From the NCBI GenBank assembly GCA_008973525.1, contig WACJ01000443.1:62001-126000 (forward strand): a stretch of 64,000 nucleotides of DNA, read 5' to 3'. Origin of the DNA: Stenopsyche tienmushanensis (taxonomy: Eukaryota > Arthropoda > Insecta > Trichoptera > Stenopsychidae). The notes beneath the pieces were generated by a model that was not told where the DNA came from, did not search any database, and saw nothing but the letters and a program-made list of their open reading frames with translations. Each line of letters opens with the position of its first letter. Within the stretch, counting starts at the first letter, position 1. Of this stretch, positions 26,001-38,000 are shown in pieces. The translations under genes and the position numbers were made by a program.

Positions 26001-29000
26001 CCTTAGCTAAGTGATCGGGATTTTTGGGTTTTCTGCAGGTTTCCAAGCAATCCGTTCCTCGACAGTAGGCCTCGAACTAATCAAGGGTCTATTATAATTA
26101 TAAAACTGTTATTATTTAAATGTTTAATAAAGATGTATGGTTTTCCATAGATATATCAATGAAGGAAAAATTGGAACAAAACCACGAAAAAGTGATTATC
26201 AGAATAAAAGCATGCTGTGTTCTTCTGTTGTTCAACATTGCCAAGGCTGCAAATATGATCAAACTGAAAAAGTTATTCCGGTATGTTGTTAAATCTGTGC
26301 TTTGTTATAAAATAATTATATTTTTAAATGACTTTAAAAATACAAATGTATATAAAAATAGCTTGCTGATGATATTTTTTATAATGCGTATGAAATTCTA
26401 AATTTATTAAGAATTGAGGAGAGTTTTGTTTTACGATGTTATATTAGTAGTAGTATTGTGAAAAATAAACATTTAATATATGAGAAGAATTCCTGAATAA
26501 TTTAAAAACAATGTTGCATTAACTATTTGATAAACACAATCAATATAATAAATGTTGTTAAATTCTTTGTTTTAGTCAAAATACTCATATAAGGAGTATG
26601 TGAATCCTAAATTGACACAAAGCTCTATGAATTTCCCCAACGAAGAAATTGAATTGCAATATTACAGGGATTTAGAAAGGTTTATTTTTAGATTTTCTCT
26701 TTGTCAGTATACATTTTATATTATTTACATATTTACTAGAAAAAATAAAATGTATTTTTACAGATATTTCAAAAACGGTCAAATTGGTACAAAACCCATT
26801 AAGGAATCCTATCAAAGAGTCTTAACTGAAGATGAAAAACTGAAGCATAAGCAATATTCCCATCTGTATACAAGTACTGGTTTCATTTTTGTGGTACAAT
26901 AATAATATTAGGTGTACCTGATTAGATCTTCTCACCCATTTCGACTCGGTCAAATCGCAAATTTACCTAGTGCCTTTGCGATCCACGTGAGATCTTTTGG
27001 GTGCATCTAATGTTTTTAAAAAACTGATGCATGTTATTAATTTTACAGAAAATAAATTGGATGTTATTTATATAGATGATGATGATTTAGATGATGAAAT
27101 CCAAAGTAGGCCTAGTATTAAAAATAAAAAAATTGTTCCTTATAAACTATCAGGTAATAATTTATTTATTAAAAAACTAATTTAAACATTTCCACATTTT
27201 TATTTTATTTTTTGTGTACAGTAGAATCTCGATTATCCGAACTAATTGGGGATGAAAGTAGTCCGGATAACGATTATTTATCTGGATTTACATACACATA
27301 CGCATAATTATTTTTTATTAATGATCGATTTTGGCAAGCCATATCATGGCGACATCTAAACACTGAAAAGCAGAACGTGTAGGACCAATATTTCCTCCCT
27401 CGCAAATCTCTTCTTTGTCTTCTGAGCTTGTTCTTCTGAGGTAGATATTTCTTTAATTATTTCCTCAACATTCAAAATTTGGAATCCAGGATCGTTTACA
27501 TATTCGTCGCATTCAGCATATCTAGAAATTTGTTCTATTGCTTCCGCAATGTCTCCGATATCAGGTTCCACCGCATTACTGGAATTTACTAATGGTTTTT
27601 ACAAAATTTTGTTCAATGATTTTTTCAAAGTTGACACACCTAAAGAATTTCAACTATTTGCTGCGATTTATCATAAGTCTTTTAAATTTATTTTCTTGTG
27701 ATTTTCCAATGACAAGCAGTGGCAGTCTGTATCTGCCTGCTACATTTGTACACATAACTATAATTTAAGCCGGTCTCATCAGCATTGTATATAAATTCTT
27801 CATCGAATCCTTCCTTCTCCACATACAGCTTCAATATGTCAATGAAGGTGTGTCAGAAGAAAGCTTTGCCCCATGAATTTCAACTTTTCACTCTGATTTT
27901 CCATCTTCTGATATTAAACAATTAGTAAACTTTGTAATATGTAATAATCGAGGTTCTACTGTATGTTATATTCAGATTCTATTGCATATATATATATATA
28001 TATATATATATTTAATGAAATAATCAAGTGGAAGTGCACAAAATTGGATCCAAATTCTAATTAAATTAGCTTCTCATCTGATGCACTCGTTCATGTTTAT
28101 GTTTTTAAGATGACGTATCAAAAGCTGCTGAATATTGGAAAACTAAGTATATCGAAGAAAAATCTCGCAATGATATGATATTCAAGTAAATATAATCAAC
28201 AATTTTGTAAAATTGCTTTTATCGCTTCAATTTAAACCGGTGCACATTTGTTTTAGGATGATTGCAGCTACTGGAAGTAAAAATTCAATTTTAGGAACAA
28301 TGGTCACGTCCGATTTTAATTCAATAAATTATATAAATGGAGATAAAATGTCTGACCAACAGTAATTATGTTTTTTTCTTTCTTTATTGACCCTTTCCAC
28401 TCGTATGTCGATATTATGTCGCCAAATGGGTTTTGACTTCCACTCGTATGTCGACATTACGTTGCCAAAATTTTAAATTTGCGTATAAATATCATCATCA
28501 TCATAGTGCAGCCACAAACAGTCCACTGCAGAACTATGGTCCTCTTCAATATCCATTAACGGGATGGGATTACATCCATTTCATCTGTATCATACATTCA
28601 TCTTCTCATAATACAAAGTACAAAAAGAGCAGTCCCTTTTTTACCCGTGGGGACGCTACCGAGCTAGGGTGAAGTAATTTGTGACCTTTAAATGCATCTC
28701 GGATTCGTTCCTACATCAACTTAGGATGTCTCCCTGTCCACGTGCAACTTACCTGAGTAAATTTGGAGCTGAGTGGTTTCCTATTTCGGGTTGAACCTCT
28801 CAGTTCGGCGATTTCAAAACGATATAGAAGGCAACAGACGACAATGCTGATATCGTTACAAAGTGAAATTCTTCTTTTGCCTCTCCTCAAGGCCATCTGC
28901 TTGATGTTCTTCTTGTCCTTGTTCTGTTCCTAAAGCTCCTTGATTCTGAACCGGTAAGGTTCATCACTTACATATTATTGGGTAGTATCGACTATGTAAG

Positions 29001-32000
29001 AGATAGCGAGTGACAAGCAAGTCAAGATTCGTAAAAGTAGCAACGGACAGTAGATAAACTGAATACTAGCTTGTTGCTAAAAGAATATTTTAGTATTTAA
29101 TCTGTAAATAAGTAATAGTCAAGTAACCAATAGTTGAAATAAATAAAATTGTATAAATGTAGTAACTAGGAGTAGTCAAATAGTTAGTCTAAATTCATAT
29201 AATAAATAAATATTTTTACGACTGTATCATTTCTAAAATACCAAATAAGTGTCTTATGGACGTTTGAAACTGATAAAAAGACTTTATTTCAAATTTGGAC
29301 TATGCTACTCCTACAAAAAAAAGCTAGTGGAAAGGGTTAAATTTAAAATAGTTTAAAAAAAGTAAACCTATTTATTCAAAAATATTTCCAGAGATAATCA
29401 TACCTGTATCCAAGCAAAATCCAACGATATTATTCCGGAAGTTTATAATAATGTAAATGGTTAGTAATCATCAGTTTTTAAAACTATCACTATTTAAAAT
29501 AGACTTTTCTATAGCATCCTATTTCATCCATAAGCCAAATATATGATCAGTATACTTTTTAAAGGTTTATTGCATTCGTTTTTCTTTTCTTAGCTTATTC
29601 ATTTCATTAAGTAAAATTATTATAGGAAAAGAATCGCCATTATTGTCAACAGCGAGTAAAATAAGTGGGTGCAAGATTTCTTTTATGAAACACGGACAAG
29701 TATGAACCATTTTTTTTTTTTGTATATTATCGCTTAAAACTTTTTTTTGTTCAATTACGAATTATTTGGTAACTGTTTTTATATCGTATTGTTTTTTAGC
29801 AGGATACTAAAAATAATATATATGTGCTTGATTCTCAAAAAGCAGATATGGTGATTGAATTTGTTGAGAAAATTAATATAACTCAAAATCCTGTAGAGAA
29901 AAAAAATATAAATAATGATCAACAGCCGTCCTGCTCTAAGAAAATAGAACCTAATATTTTTAATGATACATTGTCAAAGAAAGGTTTGTATTTTTATAAA
30001 CTGTTTTATTAATTTATTTAATTATATCATAGTACAAGTATTGTTTGAAATTTTCTATGTATTCCGCTTGTATTATGATGAAAGTTTTTGTGTCATCCAT
30101 TTGACTAAAAAATTGTGCTAATATTTGATATGCTTTAATTGATTGACTTAAGAATATTTTCAAACGACCCTTGTGTAAAATATGTTTCATTTTTTAGATA
30201 AAGTAGTCACTGCTGCTTGTTCGTCCATTAACGAAACAGAGAAACAGATATTTGATATTATACAAGCTGATAAAGTTGACAGCAATGATTGTCAAATGGA
30301 TCGAGATATATTTTCTCCGTTAGAAATCAAAATGATGCTCAATGATGGAGTAGAATTACAGGTTCCCACAAAAATAATATCAGAAGAAAAGAAAAAAGAT
30401 AAAACTGCAATTTCTAAATCAAAATCCAAAAGGTTTTATCTATTTGTAATAATTAAAATATTTTTAATATCTAAGTATTATTTTTGTATATTGTATGTTT
30501 TTTATGCTTCAAAAATTAAGTCAACATATGCGAATAATTTAATAGTTGTGTTCTGGCATGTTTCTGGAATGCCGTTGGGTTTGGGAGGGAAAGGGGTCGA
30601 AATCTAGTGAAAATTCAACATAATTAAGTCAAAGTACTTTTTTTAATTTTCTGTTAAAATAATACCAGACTGTTTTAAACTTGCTGAAGCCAATCAGAAA
30701 ATTATGTCATTTTTTTAGTTTAGTTTAAGAAGTTTTGCCTTACCTTGTAATAAATAATTTATGTTTATAAGAACACCAGACCAAATAGATGTTGTTAACG
30801 CGTTGCCAGATTAGTATATTGTTTCGCTTTCAAATTAATAAACAAAATCAACTAAAGCGGCAAAGCCACGGCAAAAGGTTGCTAGGAATATAATAAAACT
30901 CTTATGGCTATTAAACTCAATATTTTTAAAAATAATTTTTAAACCTTATTTTCATGTTATTTATTTATTAACATATGCAAGATTGATTACCATCAATACT
31001 TTTATGTCCGCATTTCTTATATGTATTTTAATATAATTTTTAGAAAATCATCAGCCAGTACTACAAGTACAAGTAATGATGATTCTTCAACTTTAAAGGA
31101 TTCCGCAAATAAAGATAAAAATACAAACTCTCAAATAAAAATATCTGATGTTGATGCAACGAAACGTGTTCAATCACCCCCCAAAGTAATTACTACTGAT
31201 GTAAAGCAGAGCTTTGATACTAAAGAATCGGATAAAAGTGAAGAGCCTCCATTGAAAAAACCCAATATTGACACGAAAGAAAGTGTTCAATCCTCTCCTA
31301 AAGTAATTGATACTAAAGTAAAACAGGACCTTGATGCTAAAGGCATCGATAGTGTAAACGCTGAATCCTCAGATAAAAATGATGAAGTAATAGAAAATGA
31401 AAAAGATTGTTCAAATATACAATCAAACAAAGAAATTCCTGAAAATTTACCCAAGACATTGACATCGTCTATTCCTGAAGGTTCATCTATTACATTGAAG
31501 TCATCTTTGAAAACTCCAAATACTGGTGATGTATCTTTAAACCAGATCAATTTGAATGAAGAATCACCGAAAAAAAGAATAAGATTTTCTCTCAATGATT
31601 CATTTCGAGGATCCGAGGTAATCCCAATTTGAAATCAGATATTTAAAAAAAAAATGTTTTTTCTCATTACGGCTACCAGTTTCCAGCATAGTAGTTTTGA
31701 CATAGTATTGATATTAATATATATTTTAATATCGCTCAATATATTTAGAGCAGAGCTCCGCAACCTTTTATCTTATCGCAACCGAGGCATACCAATGCTT
31801 ATTCCAAAATTTTGTGTGCATGAACATAAATTACATTAATATAGGGATTCTTCAACTTTTTCAGTCGCGGCACATTTCTCCATAGTTTCAACTTTTCTCA
31901 GAGCGAATTTCGTTCGTGTTGTCTTGAGAGTAGGCGTTTGTTTTGATAATTAAGATACTTGCATCATTCTTATCGTTGACCAATTTTGTTATTCCCCCTT

Positions 32001-35000
32001 GACTGTTCTGGAGTGGTGTCATTAGTCGAGTATCACCACTTTTTTGCAAAATCTACTTCTTCGGAAGTAAACTGGCAGGCTTGCAAGGTAACTCTGTTCT
32101 TTTATTTTCGCAATACATTAATAGGCAAAAATTGCGGAACAACAAAAAGCAGATACCATGCAAGTTGAACGAACAAATATTGTGGATTATCAACAGTGTT
32201 AAGATTTATTTATTGAGCTTGGTTCATTATCAAGCTTGTTACACGCTGCGGCGGAGCTAATAGAAAAGTGGATTTAAATTTGAGCATGGCGTGTATGTTC
32301 TCTGGTTTGAAAAGGTTAATTTATTCCTGCAAGCTTTTAGAACAAAGCTATCCCCTATGGAAAAGGTAATGAAACAGTTTTAACATCAGTACAGATAGTG
32401 TGACATTGATTTCAAGATAAATCTTTAGAAATAGAATCCTCCAAATTGTAAATTGGCTGTGAAAAATTTAGTATTTGCATATTTTTACAACTAAAAATTA
32501 TTTGGTTTTGATTTCTTTTATGGAAGAGATGCTTCACAGCATAGCTAGAACAGTACTATATTGTAGCACAACGGTTGCGGAGCACTGATTAAAACTAAAA
32601 TATATTTATGTAATACAATTAAGATCTAAGGATAGAACAATTTATATTTTTGCAGTAAAATAACATTTGATCCAAAGCGTATTTTACACTAAGGATGTAA
32701 ATCTATGTTATAATTAAGTCCAAAAATTATTAAATACATAATTTTTTTGCAGGCAAACGATAATAAGAGCATCAACAAAGAAAATAAAAGAAAAAGTAAC
32801 GATAGTGAATCAAAAAAACCAAAAGAGTTGAAAAATTTGCGTAAGTTTTTGTTTTTTTTTTCATATCATAAACTATTTTTATAATACGGTTGTGAAATTC
32901 TTCATTTTTAATTTACAGAAATTAACTTTGTCGTTGACGCTTACAAAGTCGACGAAGGAAGGCGACGCTCGTCAAAGGGTGGTAGTCCAACTAATAAAAC
33001 GGACAGCGAAGAGTTCATAAAAAAGGATGTCATTGATGTTGAAGCAAAAGAAGACGGGAGTTTTCATGGGAAGTCGTTGCGTAGTACAAACAAACCGAAA
33101 ATTCAAAAAGAAAATTCCGATGGGAAACAAAACGAATTTCAACCACTTTTATCTGAAGACGAAAAATTATTCCTGGACTCTAAATTTAAACTGAATCCTA
33201 ATTTTTCTCTGGTCACTCAGAGGACATCGAAATCCAATAAAAACACCAAGGACAAAGAGTCTGACCATAAATATAAACGTATAAAATCTTTAAGGAACAA
33301 AAATGAAAAAAATAACCACTCCACACCAAATCCTAGGTAAGTTGTGAACAATGTATTGTGCTTAATAGATCTCTTATACTGTTATTTACTATTCATAATT
33401 TTGGTACCCTGCGTTGATGCCATAAATACAATACATTTTTGATTTAAAAAATTGTCTCATAGTTTGTATTATTAGGAATTGATTTAACATAATTTCAGTA
33501 TTTATTATTATGACTTTGTTATTGAGTAACACATGCCAATTAAATATTTCTTGCGGATGTCCCTTTATTTTATGAATTATTATGTGCTTAGTAATTTTTA
33601 TAAATTATTTGGAAACATGTTTACAAGAATGTTATGAATTTTTTTTAATCAAGATCTCGCTGCATTAGAAAATATAATTGCAGGGTTCAATTGATTTTTT
33701 AAATTTGGTATTATTTCATTATAGTATAAATAGCTAATATAAATATTGTATCATTAATGTTATAATATTGGATATATAATTGAATTATGAAGTTTTGAAG
33801 CAAATTATGTTTTAACAGATTGTATAGTTATATTCTTTGAATAGATGAGAAATGTTCTTTCTACTTCAATATACATGAAATATTTTTGAATTTAAAGTAT
33901 TAAAATGTAAACTTATTTAGTAAAAAATGTAGCTTTAAATTTTAGTTATACTTAAAAATACTGAATAAAATTATTGTATGTATTTTTTTTTTAGAAATCA
34001 CTTTAATATAATTTAATTTTTTTTTTAGAATTTTTAGGTTTTGAATTTATTTTTTTCTAAATTATATTCAATCTGCTTTTTGCCCGAAAAAAATAGTATT
34101 TTCTACACTCTCAGAACCAGGAAGTAATATTAAACAAAATTTGATTATAGCTGATGTTAAAATATATAGATATTAAATTTGATTTATTTGAATGTTGCAA
34201 AAATTAGTCTTTAAGAGAGGAAACTATATTAGGAGGCTGATTTTTTAATTTTTTTTCTTCTCTGCTCATCCTTTTGCCGTGCATGACTAAAACTCTGTGA
34301 GCGAACAACTACTTGCAGATCGTTCATCAGCACTATGAGTGCTGAATTTCTTTCATTAAATAAAGCAACAGCTAAAAATGCTGCAACCTCGATTACTTTA
34401 TATACAGAATGTAGATGTTTTGGAGCCAATCGCCACACGGTCCAATTATAATTTTCATCCCCATTTTGTGTGTGACCACCTAAACATCTCAGCAATTCAT
34501 CTTTCGATAAATCTTCATATATCGGTTGAATTGCTTTTTGAAGGTTGAATTGTAATGGAGAAGGATGCGCTTCAGGCTTCATTCCAAGAGTTTTAGCTTT
34601 CTGCTACTTGCACCAGCTGTCATCTCCCGCTGGACAGTTGTCGTGTTGTGGATTGTTTGTTAATATCATGTGTTGAAAAGTTGCCATTATAGCCTTCTTC
34701 ATGTCTTCGAAACTGTTCACATTTCTTCGAATGGCTAAGCCGTAACATGTACTGAGCTTTTTCATCAAAGCCTCTTGTCAATTTTCCCTTTCCGCCCAGA
34801 TTTTTAGTTTTCATGGACCGCTCTATTCTATTAATTTGCAAATAAGGACATCTATTAGCATCTTTCTCATTTTTTGTTTCCATCTTCTTTCCATAATACC
34901 GGGATATAGAGATAAGGGTGGATTGAACGGTTACTTCATACTAACTGGTGCGAATTTCGAGAAACTGGACCGACGGGCGCTCACTTTCATGCTCATAACA

Positions 35001-38000
35001 TCGGAACAAAACGGAATTTTCCTGTGTAATCTTCCAAACATATTCTTGAATAGTTTTACTAATCATTTATGAAATTTAAAAAAATCGATTTTTTGAACCG
35101 TCTAATGTGGTTTCTCCCCTAAACGCCCTAATCCTAAAAGGTGATTTTTATACATGCATTATTTTTTTTTAAATAATATTTTACACCCACATACAATATG
35201 TTAAAATCAATGAAGCTTGGAGTTGTATGTCAACCATAAACACTTTAAAAATTCCTTTCGATCGCTGCATTGCGGGAGGTAAGCTACATTTTTTTATTAC
35301 TAACTAGGAATAAGTAATAAATTTAAAAAATGTACAATCAAAGATAAGTGAATCTGATGAAAAAGCTACAATTTTTTTGAATAATAAAATTAATCAACAG
35401 GCGTAGATGAAACTAATATATATTATTTACTTACATGTATTAATTATTATAGCTTTTCTTACTCTTAATAAAAGCATGTAATGTGAGAAATCTTAAAATA
35501 AGGTTTTATATACAAAGAAATGTCGCATCATTTATGTTGTCTTGCTCTTTATTTACTCTTGATTTCTTTATGGAATTTCTAAATATAATTTATTCTTATT
35601 TTCCGTTGCCGACATTCAATCAATAAAGTGTTAGTCAAGATGCCCGAATTATTCCCGTTATAATTTATTTTTGCATGAAATTTGCTTAGAATTATAAAAG
35701 TTTTATTATGTCTATAAATGAAAAAGATGATAATTATATACTGATAAATCAAGAAGCTTTTTAAATCATCTGATTACACTTGTGTTCAACTGTGGCATAA
35801 GTATTTAATATGAATTGTTAAAAAATGTATAATATCTTTGATGCGATTGTTCTAACATTAACCATTTGCAACATGAGTTACGCCTCCAAAGCTGGAGTAC
35901 AATAAATCATTTTATTGAATCCAGACAAGGAATGATTTATAATAAATTTATATATAACCTGGGAGTGTTACTAATTTTAATGAATATTTATAGTATGGGC
36001 GTTAAATTGGTTATTTATATTTTAGATTTTAAAATATTTGTATCAATCATCCCAATCGTATGCATAATTTTAATAATTGACTGAACATGTATGCAATCTG
36101 CTATTGATATCAAAAAAGTTGTATTTATAAACTTGTATACAAAAATATTTTTCATATTACAAAATAGGTAAATCAGCCTTAATATCTATGAATTGTCATT
36201 GTTGGAATTGAAATATCAAATTTGTCTACTGTTGATTTTAAAAAAAAGACGTTGAAAATATGTAACAATGCATGAATAATAAAATAAACGTGAGCACAAT
36301 GTCAAGTAAAACTTATTTAATCGTCAATTGATAACGAAAATCTTCTCTCGGACCGTTTGTAATTTTTTTTCTCTCAATGCTTGAATTGTTGTATTGCAAA
36401 AATATATTTTTTTTACGAATGAACGAAAATTAAATGCTGATGTTGTTTAATTTTAAGAATGAATTTAGATATTATTAGTGCCAAAAATAAGTGCCGTCTG
36501 TGAGGTTGTTCATAATTTATTTTGTGTGCTATATTGAAAATATTTATGTTTAAACTTAAAAGCAAAAATACGGCTCTAATTTATTAGCATGCCTCTTATT
36601 TTAATGATGGACGTTAGTTTATAATTAATCAGTTGTACAATATATATTTTCTCTGCTTTTATTATTTCATCTTGCTTGGGTGATTCAAAATTAGTTATCC
36701 AATGAATAGAATTGTTTTGCTTTCAACATATACTTGTGTCAATTACCATAACATAATGCAAAAGGGTGTTGTTTGTTGATGGACGGATATTATTTAATGA
36801 ACCAAGAGCACTGGTCAATTCTTCGTCTTCTAAAGCCAGTTCTTCTAACATCTCCCAGACCCAAGAAAGGTTCTAAAAGGTGAAAGTGGGATAAGTGCAG
36901 TGAAATTTTCCAAGGACCTCTTGCCAAAAAGTAAGTCGAACCTTCCATAGTCTTGCTATAATTACTCTTAAATCATCAATTGGCAAGATAAACAACAGCT
37001 GATAGAAGATCTGCCACAAGACACATTTTTGAAATCCGTATTAATCTCGTACGTTACAGTATCATATTTCTATTCCCCATGAGAGATTTCACCGATTTAT
37101 AATGATTTTCATAACAAATATTTTATAGTTTGGCAACATAGTTATAAATTCCATTATACCTATTCATTTATTCTTTTTTGTGAAGGGGGGAATCTTCAAA
37201 AGACACCACCATTCTGGTGGTAGTGTGGGATTTTTACCCACTAAACCCCCCTCTTCTTCAGCTACCACCCAGCTACTAATTAAGTGTTGCACAAAAGTGG
37301 CAGCGATGTGTCCGTTAGTCTCTTTCTGAATGTCATTCTACTGCTATTGTTCGTCGTCTTGTATGTTCAGTTCAGTTCAGTTGTCACATCGGGACTGCCA
37401 CACCACCATGGTGCTTTACTTAGCGTTATTATTGTCTTCACCTTTGTGTATTGCCTGTCTCGTAAGCGAGCAGGTCGATTGGCAGTATGGTGTCTTCCGA
37501 CACTGCGATATGCAGTAGCCACTCTGATTGAGCTCCTTCTCTGGACTCGGACCATGTTGAGCCTGACCCTTCCAATTTGTAGTGCCTCGACCCATATCTA
37601 CCTCGTTGTAGAGTCGCCTCCTGTTTGTTTTTGGACCACCAATGTTGGACATCAACCTGGCCAGATTCACCGCGATGCTGGCCGCCTTCGCTGCCACCTT
37701 CTCCGTGTGTGTGACGAATCAGAGCTTGTCATCAATCTCCAATCCCAAATACTGAATGGATCTTGAGTCTTCTGAAAAAGAGGGCCTCTGTTTTTTGGAC
37801 AGCGAGCTCCAGACCAGCTCTTATCAGCCATTTTGTCTTCCTCAGTGTGTGCTCGCAGGTCGTTCGCAGGATCTCCGTGGATTTGGCGTTGACTAGAAAG
37901 GCAATGTCATTAGCGTAGCGACCATTTTGGCTCCGTCCATTAGTGGTGTCCTCAGCAGTATGTCGTACATTACGTTCCACAGGGCGGGTCCGAGAATTGA

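Noticed and set aside
26905..26990. Possible small inverted repeat with AGATCTTCTCAC and GTGAGATCTTTT
   Set aside because: The match is short and imperfect, with no defined ends.
37284..37766. 160-codon plus-strand frame
   Set aside because: It is antisense to the R1-clade LINE reverse transcriptase.
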